A stretch of DNA of 64,000 bases, from positions 31,020 through 95,019 of the forward strand of contig WLWY01000017.1 in NCBI GenBank assembly GCA_012103325.1, given 5' to 3'. Under the pieces are notes generated by a model. The model ran no database searches. It saw only the letters and a list, made by a program, of their open reading frames with translations, and was not told the origin of the DNA. How positions within the stretch are numbered: the first letter of the stretch is position 1; the number at the start of each line of letters is the position of its first letter. The stretch comes from Alphaproteobacteria bacterium (GTDB lineage Bacteria > Pseudomonadota > Alphaproteobacteria > UBA8366 > GCA-2717185). The translations under genes were made by a program, and so were the position numbers. This document shows, one piece after another, positions 35,294 through 43,666 of this stretch.

Positions 35294-36268
35294 ATGGCAC
35301 AGGCGGCGCAGCAGGTAATACCCAAGACGATCTCCACTGTACGGTTAGGGCGGAGCCTGGCGGGGGAAATTCGCGATATCGACCTGTCGCGGCCGCTCGA
35401 TGACGCGACCTTCGCGGCGGTGCATCGCGCCTTTCTTGAGAACGAAGTGCTTATCTTCCGCGATCAGGATATTTCCTCAGATGATCTCATGGCGTTCGGA
35501 CGGCGGTTCGGGCCGCTCAGCGTGCATCCATTTTCGCCGACGATGGCCGAGGCGCCGGAACTGATTGTCCTTGACAATCATCGCGACAATCCACCGCGGC
35601 TGACCGATATCTGGCATAGCGACGAGACTTTCCGCGAAACGCCACCGCTCGGCACCATGCTGCGCTCGACCATCACGCCCCGTATCGGCGGTGACACGAT
35701 GTTCGCCAGCATGTCGGCTGCTTATGACGGGCTGGACGACCGTACGCAGCGTTTTATCTCCGGCCTCGAAGCCGTGTCGGACTTTAAGCCGTTCCGCACC
35801 CTGCTTGGCAACGATGCGGAAAGCCGCAAGAAATTGCACGAGCTTGAAGACAAATTCCCGCAGCCCTGTCACCCTATTGTCCGTGTCCATCCGAACAGCG
35901 GCCGTAAAAGTATTTTTGTTAATCGCCAGTTCACCATTGGCATCAAAGGCATGAAGCCGTCCGAAAGTGGGCCGTTGCTGGAGATGCTGTTCAACCTCGC
36001 CAACCAGCCGGAATATCAGTACCGGCTGCAATGGCAGCAAAACACGTTGGCGTTCTGGGACAACCGGGCGGTACAGCATTATGCCATTCACGATTACTAC
36101 CCGCAGCGCCGGCGCATGGAGCGGGTGACCATTGCCGGTGACAAACCCTTCGGCATTGATGCGCCATACGATGGCCCGGTTATTGGGCGCCCAGACATCG
36201 AACTGATCGACGCCGATACGCCGCCCGCGACTGACGCAACGCCAGTACGCGCGTACAAGCAGCATTAG
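35294..36268 (+). CDS. TauD/TfdA family 2-oxoglutarate dioxygenase
   Basis: A 324-residue Fe(II)/2-oxoglutarate enzyme. GGAGGAGG just before ATG 35294. Triad: DIWHSDETF (H108, D110) and NRAVQHYAIHDY (H262), and the Arg in RRRMERVTIAG as 2-oxoglutarate contact. The order and spacing match TauD closely. It precedes an IlvD/Edd dehydratase and an RraA-family gene on the same strand, so it may start a short catabolic operon. Only about 35% of its residues seem shared with the oxygenase at 7925 by eye. Confidence 0.88.
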   Translation: MAQAAQQVIPKTISTVRLGRSLAGEIRDIDLSRPLDDATFAAVHRAFLENEVLIFRDQDISSDDLMAFGRRFGPLSVHPFSPTMAEAPELIVLDNHRDNPPRLTDIWHSDETFRETPPLGTMLRSTITPRIGGDTMFASMSAAYDGLDDRTQRFISGLEAVSDFKPFRTLLGNDAESRKKLHELEDKFPQPCHPIVRVHPNSGRKSIFVNRQFTIGIKGMKPSESGPLLEMLFNLANQPEYQYRLQWQQNTLAFWDNRAVQHYAIHDYYPQRRRMERVTIAGDKPFGIDAPYDGPVIGRPDIELIDADTPPATDATPVRAYKQH

Positions 36269-36354
36269 GGAGTCGGTTCCTCGCGGTTTGTGTTGCGCGG
36301 CTAAATCGTCTAGGTGATTGCCATCGGCACACACAAATAAGGCGAGGCATCGGC

Positions 36355-38094
36355 ATGACGAAGAACCGCAAATCCTACGAGGATTTCCGCAGCTACAAAT
36401 GGTTCGGCGCGGATGATCTGCGCGCCTTCGGTCATCGCTCGCGCGCCATGCAGATGGGCTATGACGCCGCGGACTGGACCGGCAAGCCGATAATCGGCAT
36501 TGTCAATACCTGGTCCGATATCAACCAGTGCCACGCACATTTCAAGGAACGCATCGAGCCGATCAAGCGCGGCATCTTGCAGGCGGGCGGGTTCCCGATT
36601 GAACTGCCGGCGATCTCGCTGTCCGAGCCGGTCGTGAAACCGTCGACAATGCTGTACCGCAACTTCCTGGCGATGGAGACGGAGGAGCTGCTGCGCTCGC
36701 ACCCGATCGATGCGTGCGTGCTGATGGGGGGCTGCGACAAGACCACGCCGGGCCTGATCATGGGCGCGCTATCGATGAACATCCCCGCGATCTATTTCCC
36801 AGCCGGGCCGATGCTGAACGGCAATTGGAAGGGCAAGACGTTGGGCAGCGGATCGGATTCCTGGAAGTACTGGGACGATCTGCGCGCAGGCAAGATCACA
36901 AAGGACGATTGGATCGAGGTGGAGGAGGGGATCGCGCGCTCCTTCGGTCACTGCATGACCATGGGTACGGCCAGCACCATGACCTCGATTGCCGAGAGCC
37001 TGGGCTTTGTGCTGCCGGGTGGCGCGTCGATTCCAGCACCGGATGCCAACCACATCCGTCTCGCAACGCATAGCGGCCGCCGGATCGTGGAAATGGCGTG
37101 GGAGGATCTGAAACCGAGCGACATTCTGACCCGCGAGTCGTTTGAGAACGGTATTGCCGCGGCGATGGCGATGGGCTGTTCCACGAACGCGATTATCCAT
37201 GTCGTAGCGATGGGGCGGCGGGCCGGATTCGACATCAGTCTCGACGATTTCGATCGGATCGGCCGCGAAGTGCCGGTAATCGCCAACATCCGGCCGAACG
37301 GCACGACCTATCTGATGGAGGATTTCTATTACGCCGGTGGTTTGAAGGGCATGCTGAAGCGGATTGAACCGCACCTGCGCACCGATGCCATGACCGTTAC
37401 GGGGAAATCGATCGGTGAGAACCTCGCCACGGCGGAAGTCTATGACGACGACATTATCCGGACACTCGATAATCCGATCTATGATTCCGGCGCACTGGTG
37501 GTTCTTAAAGGGAACCTGGCCCCGGATGGCTGTGTGATGAAGGTCTCGGCAATGGACAGAAAGTTCCTGAATCACACCGGGCCGGCGATGGTGTTCGACG
37601 ACTACCCGGCGATGAAGGCGGCCATCAATGACGAGAATATCGATGCGACCGAGGACACCGTTCTGATCCTCCGCAACGCCGGGCCGATGGGCGGCCCCGG
37701 CATGCCGGAATGGGGCATGCTTCCGGTGCCGACAAAGCTCGTAAAGCAAGGCGTTCGCGACATGATGCGCATTTCCGACGCTCGCATGAGCGGCACCAGT
37801 TATGGCGCCTGCGTTCTGCACGTCGCGCCGGAGTCCTATGTCGGTGGACCGCTGGGGCTCGTTCAGACCGGCGACATGATCACCGTCGATGTCGAGAAGC
37901 GGTTGATCCAGATGGAAGTCGACGATGCCGAACTCGAACGCCGCAAGGCGGCGTGGAAACCGCTGCCGCCGCGGTTTGAGCGCGGCTACGGCTACGTGTT
38001 CTCGAAACATATCGAGCAGGCGCCGGACGGCTGCGATTTCGATTTCCTGAAGACGGAGTTCGGTGCGCCGGTCGCCGAGCCGGATATATTCTGA
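36355..38094 (+). CDS. IlvD/Edd-family sugar-acid dehydratase
   Basis: A 579-residue [Fe-S] dehydratase. Cluster Cys are in MGGCDKTTPG and SFGHCMTMGTASTM, with the third expected near the N-terminal NTWSDINQCH. The C-terminal region has SDARMSGTSYGACVLHVAPE. Within the family it looks more like L-arabonate/D-xylonate or gluconate-type dehydratases than the branched-chain amino-acid enzyme. A RraA-family gene follows, an arrangement also seen in sugar-acid pathways, where aldol cleavage follows dehydration. Confidence 0.86.
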   Translation: MTKNRKSYEDFRSYKWFGADDLRAFGHRSRAMQMGYDAADWTGKPIIGIVNTWSDINQCHAHFKERIEPIKRGILQAGGFPIELPAISLSEPVVKPSTMLYRNFLAMETEELLRSHPIDACVLMGGCDKTTPGLIMGALSMNIPAIYFPAGPMLNGNWKGKTLGSGSDSWKYWDDLRAGKITKDDWIEVEEGIARSFGHCMTMGTASTMTSIAESLGFVLPGGASIPAPDANHIRLATHSGRRIVEMAWEDLKPSDILTRESFENGIAAAMAMGCSTNAIIHVVAMGRRAGFDISLDDFDRIGREVPVIANIRPNGTTYLMEDFYYAGGLKGMLKRIEPHLRTDAMTVTGKSIGENLATAEVYDDDIIRTLDNPIYDSGALVVLKGNLAPDGCVMKVSAMDRKFLNHTGPAMVFDDYPAMKAAINDENIDATEDTVLILRNAGPMGGPGMPEWGMLPVPTKLVKQGVRDMMRISDARMSGTSYGACVLHVAPESYVGGPLGLVQTGDMITVDVEKRLIQMEVDDAELERRKAAWKPLPPRFERGYGYVFSKHIEQAPDGCDFDFLKTEFGAPVAEPDIF

Positions 38095-38117
38095 AGCCTC
38101 GTTTGCGCGCAAAGGTT

Positions 38118-38214
38118 TTTCCCCTCACCCAGCCCTCTCCCCGAGGAGAGGGGACTATGCAGCCGATACAACAAATGAAGCCTCTCCTCGGGGAGAGGGT
38201 TGGGTGAGGGGAGA
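38118..38214. repeat. REP doublet, family B (inward-facing)
   Basis: Two inverted units of about 35 bases around a 25-base spacer. Left unit TTCCCCTCACCCAGCCCTC then TCCCCGAGGAGAGGGG; right unit is its reverse complement, ending GGGTGAGGGGAGAA. Each unit holds its own hairpin (CCCTCTCCCCGAGGAGAGGG type). The same unit occurs twice at 40211-40331 in the opposite arrangement. It separates the dehydratase and RraA genes. Confidence 0.7.
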
Positions 38215-38250
38215 ACCGCTAACCTTGTCAGTTCTTTGAAAGTGGAATCC

Positions 38251-38973
38251 ATGACCGACACCCTAACCGCCGAAAACCGCGAGCGTCTCAAGACTGTCAG
38301 CGCGGCAACGATCACGACGGCGCTGTTCAAGCGCGGCCTGCGCAACACATTTATTCAGGATGTCCATCGCGTCGGCCCGTCGGGCAGGAACATGGTCGGC
38401 GAAGCCTTCACGCTGCGCTATATCCCGGCGCGCGAAGATCTGGATACGCTCGAGGGGTTCAAGGATCCGGAACACCCGCAGCGCAAGGCGGTCGAGGCCT
38501 GCCCGCCAGGTCATGTGATGGTCATCGACAGCCGCAAGGATGCGCGCGCCGCATCGGCGGGCAATATCCTGGTGACGCGTTTGATGAAACGCGGCGTCGC
38601 CGGTGTGGTGACGGATGGCGGATTTCGCGATGCGCCCGAAATCGCCGCGCTGGATATTCCGGCCTACCACCATCGTCCATCCTCGCCGACAAACCTCACC
38701 CTGCACCGCGCCGTCGACATCGACGTACCGATCGGCTGCGGCGATGTGCCGGTGTTCCCGAAGGACATCATCGTCGGCGACGGGGAAGGCGTTGTGGTCA
38801 TTCCGGCGGCGATGGCGAACGAGATCGCCGAAGAGGCGTTCGAGATGACGGCCTTCGAGGATTTCGTCGCCGAGGAAGTGATGAACGGCGCGACGATTGT
38901 CGGCCTCTACCCCGCGACGAAGGACGAGACGCACGCGAAGTTCGCGGCATGGCGAAAAGAAAATGGCCGCTAA
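38251..38973 (+). CDS. RraA-family protein (aldolase/decarboxylase-like)
   Basis: A 240-residue protein of the RraA/HMG-aldolase fold. Conserved blocks: VSAATITTALFKRGLRN, GPAFTLRY-like GEAFTLRYIPA, LVTRLMKRGVAGVVTDGGFRD (the G-x-x-x-D-G-x-x-R-D catalytic/metal motif) and VGDGEGVVVIP. Although often named ribonuclease activity regulator, most such proteins are class II pyruvate aldolases or oxaloacetate decarboxylases, which fits the dehydratase upstream. ATG 38251 is chosen; the longer frame runs into the repeat. Confidence 0.82.
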   Translation: MTDTLTAENRERLKTVSAATITTALFKRGLRNTFIQDVHRVGPSGRNMVGEAFTLRYIPAREDLDTLEGFKDPEHPQRKAVEACPPGHVMVIDSRKDARAASAGNILVTRLMKRGVAGVVTDGGFRDAPEIAALDIPAYHHRPSSPTNLTLHRAVDIDVPIGCGDVPVFPKDIIVGDGEGVVVIPAAMANEIAEEAFEMTAFEDFVAEEVMNGATIVGLYPATKDETHAKFAAWRKENGR

Positions 38974-40112
38974 GCGGTCTCGATCCGCAAACCGGCCTGA
39001 TGCAACAGCGGCATCACCATTTTGCCGAAGAAGTCGAGGTCGGGCAGGAAGTCGTAGAAGTTGATTTGCATGCCGTCGCAGCCAGCGCGTTTTAGTTTGA
39101 TAAACCAGTCGACGATCTGCTCCGGCGTGCCGACGAGATGCACGTTGCCCCCGACGGCCCAGTTCTCCTTCACATGGCCTTTCCAGGAGGACTGATCGCC
39201 ACCCATGAAGGTTTCGACGAAGTTGTCGAGTGCGACTTCGTCACGCTGATCGAGGATGCGGTGATACTGCGCCCAGGCCTCTTCTTCCGTTTTGCGGCAA
39301 ATGACATGCGGATTGATCATGATCTTGACCTTGCGCTTCTTGGCGCGCGCGGCCTGACGAATTTTTTTGGTCAGCGGCGGCAGAGTTTTGCAGGCCGCGG
39401 CCGCGTCGGCGCCGCCGGGACTGGTGACGAAGATAATGTCGGAATGGCTGGTGGCGTATTCGATGCCGGCGGGCGACGATCCCGCATTGACCATGACGAC
39501 GGATTTGTTGACCGGCTTCGGCGCGACGAACGCACCGTTGGTATGCCACCACTGGCCTTTATAGCTAAGCTCTTCGTCCTCCGACCACAGCCGCCGCATG
39601 ATCGTCGTGAACTCGGCGGCCATCGCATAGCGCTTGTCGTGTTCGATGGGATCGAGTCCGAACATGCGAAACTCGCTCTCCTTATACCCGGTGACGACAT
39701 TCAGTCCCCAACGGCCACCACTCATATGATCGATCACCGCGCCGTACTTCGCCAGATGAAGCGGGTGCCAGCCATAAAGGATGTGCACGGTCGCGATCAG
39801 CAGCACGTTCTTGGTAATCGGCGCTAACCCCGCCGATGTGATGAAGGGATCGAGATTGTTCTCGCGGAAATTGATGTCGCCGCCGTAGCCGCCTTTGCCC
39901 ATCCATTGCGCTAAAGCGAAAACGATATCGAAGCCGAGCCGGTCTGCCTTGCGGGCGCATTTGGCGTTGTATTCGAAATCCCACGACGTCTTGCGCGGCG
40001 CTTTCGATGGGCTCCACGCCCCTTCCTGGTGCGGCATGAACAGGCCGAGCATCAGCGGTTGTTTGCTAGCCCGTTCGAAGGCCGTGGACGAGGATTTTGG
40101 GCGCGTGGTCAT
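38970..40112 (-). CDS. LLM-class flavin-dependent monooxygenase (RutA/SfnG-like)
   Basis: A 380-residue luciferase-like monooxygenase. It has LGLFMPHQEGAWSPSKAP, WDFEYNAKCARKADRLGFD, FRENNLDPFITSAGLA, HMSGGRWGLNVVTGYKESEF and NAGSSPAGIEYATSHSD. The last two blocks are characteristic of the alkanesulfonate/RutA/SfnG group that uses FMNH2 from a reductase. A flavin reductase lies far away at 7114. The stop overlaps the convergent RraA gene by 4 bases. Confidence 0.86.
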   Translation of the reverse strand: MTTRPKSSSTAFERASKQPLMLGLFMPHQEGAWSPSKAPRKTSWDFEYNAKCARKADRLGFDIVFALAQWMGKGGYGGDINFRENNLDPFITSAGLAPITKNVLLIATVHILYGWHPLHLAKYGAVIDHMSGGRWGLNVVTGYKESEFRMFGLDPIEHDKRYAMAAEFTTIMRRLWSEDEELSYKGQWWHTNGAFVAPKPVNKSVVMVNAGSSPAGIEYATSHSDIIFVTSPGGADAAAACKTLPPLTKKIRQAARAKKRKVKIMINPHVICRKTEEEAWAQYHRILDQRDEVALDNFVETFMGGDQSSWKGHVKENWAVGGNVHLVGTPEQIVDWFIKLKRAGCDGMQINFYDFLPDLDFFGKMVMPLLHQAGLRIETA

Positions 40113-40210
40113 GATGGAGTCTATGCGTCCGACTTACGCATACGCAATACGCAAAGACAGAGCTGTTGTTACGCTAACGCACATACAAGCTTCAAGTGAA
40201 ACGGTGCAGA

Positions 40211-40331
40211 ACCCTCTCCTTGGGGAGAGGGCAGGGTGTGGGGAGAATTATGGTTGTTGTGTATTCAAGCTATTAACTCACAGACGCTCACCGATCTTCC
40301 CCTCACCCCAACCCTCTCCCCAAGGAGAGGG
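40211..40331. repeat. REP doublet, family B (outward-facing)
   Basis: Two hairpins CCCTCTCCTTGGGGAGAGGG (40212-40231) and CCCTCTCCCCAAGGAGAGGG (40312-40331) at the outer ends, with the CTCACCCC parts facing inward. This is the reverse of the arrangement at 38118-38214. The rest of 40113-40414 contains no gene; the upstream part should hold the LLM gene promoter on the minus strand. Confidence 0.7.
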
Positions 40332-40414
40332 AGATATGACTCTGGCTGACTGGCAGTGTTGGTCCGCGCGGGTATGATGAGGCTAGCGAAATACAAACGA
40401 TGGGGAGGGCGCAC

Positions 40415-40927
40415 ATGGCGCGCATCGACTACGTAGATCCGGCGAACGCAACCGAGCGGACCAATGACCTGCTGAAAAAGCTAGGACACAAGAATATCTT
40501 CCGCATGCTGGGCCATTCGGAGCGGCATTTCGAAACCTATGTGCGTATGGGCAATGCGATCCGGTTCAAGGGCTCGCTCGACCCGGTTCTGCGCGAGCTG
40601 GCGATTACCCGCACCGGCATCTTGTGCGATGCAGAATACGAGATCGTCGCCCACAAGCGCATCGGCAAGGACGTCGGCGTAAGCGACGAAAAGAACGCCG
40701 CGCTGGAAGAGGGCGCCTCATCGGACGCCTTCACCGAGCTGGAAAAGGCCGTGCTGCGGTTCACCGACGACGTGGTGCAAAACGACCGCGCGAGTGACGC
40801 GACCCTCAACCCGCTCGCCGAACAGCTCAGCTCGGCCGATCTGGTCGAGCTCTACCTCGCCATCGGCTTCTACATCATGACCTCGAAGTTCCTGCGGACG
40901 TTCGATGTGGATATGCAGACGGTTTAA
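40415..40927 (+). CDS. Carboxymuconolactone decarboxylase-like (AhpD-fold) protein
   Basis: A 170-residue AhpD-fold protein. GGGGAGG lies 6 bases before ATG 40415. CMD features: FRMLGHSERHFETYVRMGN, ELAITRTGILCDAEYEIVAHK and the DLVELYLAIGFYIMTSKFL helix. The usual CxxC is reduced to a single Cys (GILCDAEYE), as in gamma-carboxymuconolactone decarboxylase types without peroxidase activity. The last 90 bases are almost duplicated at 41829-41918. Confidence 0.83.
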   Translation: MARIDYVDPANATERTNDLLKKLGHKNIFRMLGHSERHFETYVRMGNAIRFKGSLDPVLRELAITRTGILCDAEYEIVAHKRIGKDVGVSDEKNAALEEGASSDAFTELEKAVLRFTDDVVQNDRASDATLNPLAEQLSSADLVELYLAIGFYIMTSKFLRTFDVDMQTV

Positions 40928-41660
40928 CGGAGCAGCTTAGGTCACGGTTCGAACTTGCGCGTGTACAGCTTGATTTGCGCCGCGCGCACACACTTACACC
41001 AAACAATCCTAGGCTAAATATTGCCAACGCCGTTGGTTCCGATACCTTTGCGGATGGCGAGAAGCGAGCGAACGTAAATTGAGAATCAGACAGTGCAACG
41101 CCCGAACCGAAGACGACTGTATTGTCAACTAGCGATAGTGTGGCGAGAGAGAGTGAGCTGAAGTCGAGACTATCGCCAGATTGGTTGCTGGCGAATGCTG
41201 CGGCGACCTCATCGGGGTTCCGCAAGACAGGGATGATGATTTCACAAACTAATCCGTCTGTGCATCCATGCGTCAGTTCCGGTTGCGAATCGAAAGCTCC
41301 AGCGGAGGTGTTTATCAAGACTTGCTCCAGCAACGCACCAGCTGCTTGGTTGGCGGCGGTAGCGTTTGGCGGATTTGGAGAAATAATTATTACTGAACTT
41401 GTAGTTAAAAATGGTGATGTCTGAGCAGAGAAATCGAAATCTTGTTGTTCGCAATTACCAAATGCGTCAAAGCACGTGCCATCTACGAACGTGACGTCGA
41501 ATAGGGAGCCACCGATTTCCACGTTTCGTGCGCCCCGTAGCTGGCCATTCGCGTCAACATTCAGGATCGCGGCTTCAGTTGCAGTGGTCAGTAGGCCTAA
41601 CGCTGCCAATCCGATAAATATCGCGACTGAAAATAGTCTAATTACTTGCATTTTTTTCAT
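40875..41660 (-). CDS. PEP-CTERM-like exported protein with fused antisense tail
   Basis: A 261-residue exported protein. Signal peptide ends near TEAAI; the body is beta-rich with two probable disulfides (GTCFDAFGNCEQ and HGCTDGLVCE). The sorting signal is a variant, VSEPTALAIFSLGLFG + VCARRK. A further ~32 residues follow, the last ~16 of which are antisense to the 3' end of the AhpD-like gene (53-base overlap), so the original stop was probably lost. Start could be ATG 41660 or 41651. AT-rich upstream; lower GC than neighbours. Confidence 0.7.
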   Translation of the reverse strand: MKKMQVIRLFSVAIFIGLAALGLLTTATEAAILNVDANGQLRGARNVEIGGSLFDVTFVDGTCFDAFGNCEQQDFDFSAQTSPFLTTSSVIIISPNPPNATAANQAAGALLEQVLINTSAGAFDSQPELTHGCTDGLVCEIIIPVLRNPDEVAAAFASNQSGDSLDFSSLSLATLSLVDNTVVFGSGVALSDSQFTFARFSPSAKVSEPTALAIFSLGLFGVSVCARRKSSCTRASSNRDLSCSVKPSAYPHRTSAGTSRS

Positions 41661-41773
41661 TTCAATTAGTTTGAAGAATTTGAGTATAGTTTTTACGGTA
41701 TAATATTAAAAAAATTATCGCAATAAGGGAGTTTAGTTTCCTATAGAAGTGATATTTCGCCGATGCCATTATG

Positions 41774-41923
41774 CGAAATGACCGCCCTTGCGACGGGACT
41801 TCCAAGTCGCTCGCCGAATGGCTAAGTGCGGCCGATCTGGTCGAGCTTTACCTCGCCATCGGCTTCTACATCATGACCTCGAAGTTCCTGCGGACGTTCG
41901 ATGTGGATATGCAGACGGGGTAG
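41774..41923 (+). pseudogene. 3' remnant of a second AhpD-like gene
   Basis: In frame it reads RNDRPCDGTSKSLAEWLSAA and then the same DLVELYLAIGFYIMTSK block as the gene at 40415, ending in TAG. The final 90 bases (41829-41918) differ from 40833-40922 at one position, while the 5' part has diverged more. There is no start codon or ribosome site. It is the stump of a tandem paralogue cut off by the PEP-CTERM-like gene between the two copies. Confidence 0.8.
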
Positions 41924-41975
41924 CGATCGATCACATTCAATCTGCGTTGAATTGGAGACTAATTGCAGCCGCATT

Positions 41976-42338
41976 TTATTTAATATCGTGCTGCCATTCC
42001 CGCTTGAATTTTGAGCGATAGCGTGTCGCGCCGGGGCTGCTGAGGAATTTGGCGACTGTTTCGCCGGTCCAGTTGCGACCCTTGCGGGTGGTGATGCCGG
42101 TTTCATTGAAATACGCGGCGATGGCGTCGGGTGTGGTCATGCCCATTGCGGCGGCGCCTTCAATCCGTGAGACAATGTTCCGGACGAACGATTCGATCTC
42201 CTCGCGTCGCTGCGTGGCTGTCTTCGGGGGCGAATCTGTGTTTTCGGCGGGTGCTGCGCCTTCGGGGAGTGGCTGGTCCGGGGAGGGAGTGGCCTTTCGG
42301 CCCAGGAGTGTGCGGAAAAAACGGCGTATCAAATCCAT
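41976..42338 (-). CDS. Small protein with recombinase-like helix-turn-helix
   Basis: A 120-residue cytoplasmic protein; GGAGGAAG precedes ATG 42338. The N-terminus is basic (MDLIRRFFRTLLGRK), followed by a Pro/Ala-rich linker and a C-terminal region, AIAAYFNETGITTRKGRNWT, that resembles the short HTH-like segment found after the catalytic part of large serine recombinases. No catalytic domain is present. Overlaps the cupin gene by 10 bases and probably co-expressed with it. Confidence 0.65.
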   Translation of the reverse strand: MDLIRRFFRTLLGRKATPSPDQPLPEGAAPAENTDSPPKTATQRREEIESFVRNIVSRIEGAAAMGMTTPDAIAAYFNETGITTRKGRNWTGETVAKFLSSPGATRYRSKFKREWQHDIK

Positions 42339-42706
42339 GGTTCTTCCTCCGCTGTTAGGGTGCCGCCGGCTTCGCCCGTGTTGAGCGTGCCGGCTGGTTC
42401 GATTATTAAGACTTCGCATTCCGTGTCGGCGACCGGCTTGTGTGGGACGCCTTTCGGGACGACATGCAATTCGCCCGCTTTCAGGGCGACGTCGCGGTCT
42501 TCGTATTTAATGGTTAACGCGCCCTTGTATACGATGAACATTTCGTCCGTATCATCGTGCTGGTGCCAGACGAATTCGCCCTGGACTTTCACCGCTTTAA
42601 CGTGGAAATCGTTAAGCTGCGCCAGGATATGCGGCGACCAGTGCTTGGCAATCTTGCCGAACTTGTCGTCCAAGTTGATCGCGCTTGGGCTGTATTGCTC
42701 GGTCAT
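42329..42706 (-). CDS. Small cupin-domain protein
   Basis: A 125-residue single cupin with motif 1 FVWHQHDDTDEMFIVYKG (HxH and Glu ligands) and motif 2 GELHVVPKGVPHKP (His). AAGGAAA lies before the ATG. Such small cupins may be isomerases, dioxygenases or simple metal-binding proteins; function is unknown. First gene of a two-gene unit with the recombinase-HTH-like protein. Confidence 0.82.
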   Translation of the reverse strand: MTEQYSPSAINLDDKFGKIAKHWSPHILAQLNDFHVKAVKVQGEFVWHQHDDTDEMFIVYKGALTIKYEDRDVALKAGELHVVPKGVPHKPVADTECEVLIIEPAGTLNTGEAGGTLTAEEEPWI

Positions 42707-42911
42707 CGCTCGGTTTCCTTCACGTGCCGGGGCTTGCCGGTATATGGGGTTGCCGCGCGGTGATCCAAGAAAAATGCTTGGTTAATATGTCGCGCTGTCG
42801 GATTCTTGCTCCCTGGCGCTAGCTTGGGTTATGGTTATCGGACCCTTTTACCACGCATGGTGCCCGCGCTGCTGTTGTGAGCCGCGGCCACCGTTACACG
42901 AGAGGATGTTC

Positions 42912-43421
42912 ATGAGCCAGGTACTCGAAGAATTCGCAGCGGAATGCCGCCAACATTTGAAAGATGGACCCAGCGATACCGCGCTTGAAAAGGTTGTCGG
43001 TGGGCTGAAGAAGGTTCTCGTTAATCAGGACGTGATCGAGACCTATTTTCCGCCGGAAAATAAGACCGAGCGCCAGGTGATCTATGAAGATCCGGAAATG
43101 GGCTTCTGCATCCTGGCACACGTCAATACCGGCGCAAAAACCAGCCCGCCGCACGACCATGGACCCAACTGGGCGATTTACGGTCAAGTCGAGGGCGAGA
43201 CCGAAATGACCGAATTCGAATGCGTCGAGCCCCCGAAGGACGGTCTGCCGGGTAAAGTAAAGCCAGTGAAGACCTACAAGATGACCCCGGGCTCTGCGGT
43301 TCACTACAATGTCGGCAAGTTGCATGCGCCGGAACGGGTGGCGGCGACGCGCCTGCTCCGCATGGAAGGCAAAAACATGGACGGTGTGACTCGCGACGCG
43401 TTCGTGAAGGTTGCGGACTAA
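42912..43421 (+). CDS. Cupin-fold protein resembling thiol dioxygenases
   Basis: A 169-residue protein. GAGAGGA 5 bases upstream supports ATG 42912. The central motif SPPHDHGPNWAIYGQVEGET has the HxH and Glu/Gln layout of cupins, and its placement after about 75 residues recalls cysteine-dioxygenase-like or predicted metal-dependent enzymes. The late GSAVHYNVGKLHAPE supplies another His. Substrate unknown. A strong terminator follows. Confidence 0.75.
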   Translation: MSQVLEEFAAECRQHLKDGPSDTALEKVVGGLKKVLVNQDVIETYFPPENKTERQVIYEDPEMGFCILAHVNTGAKTSPPHDHGPNWAIYGQVEGETEMTEFECVEPPKDGLPGKVKPVKTYKMTPGSAVHYNVGKLHAPERVAATRLLRMEGKNMDGVTRDAFVKVAD

Positions 43422-43460
43422 GTCAATTCCGGATTGCGGCTTGCCCGCACGGAATGAGAG

Positions 43461-43491
43461 AGCGGTGGTCCAGACAGGGCCACCGCTTTTA
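43461..43491 (+). terminator. Rho-independent terminator
   Basis: An 11-bp stem (AGCGGTGGTCC pairing with GGGCCACCGCT, one G-T wobble), a 5-base loop AGACA, then TTTT. It lies 40 bases after the cupin stop. A second hairpin follows at 43518-43543 (GTCGGAATCGCC / GGCGATCCGAC). Confidence 0.8.
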
Positions 43492-43666
43492 GCGTTCTGG
43501 CCTAGACCGGACCGGGGTTTGTCGGAATCGCCTTTGGCGATCCGACGACCGCGAGAGTCTGGTCAACTAACCTGAAAATAGAGCAAATTCACAGGAATAG
43601 ACGGAACGGGAAACAGTTCTGCCTATTATTGATTTGACCTAGCGTGAGATGGGGAAAGCTGGTCGT

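Noticed and set aside
36769..38112. 447-codon minus-strand frame opposite the IlvD-type dehydratase
   Set aside because: The plus-strand gene carries all dehydratase motifs; the antisense frame is His/Arg-rich with no family resemblance.
38118..40331. CRISPR array
   Set aside because: The repeated hairpins are inverted REP-like pairs with no regular spacers; no cas gene is present anywhere in the window.
43518..43543. Riboswitch before the FAD oxidoreductase
   Set aside because: Only simple hairpins are seen; the first is a plain terminator of the upstream gene and no known aptamer pattern is evident.
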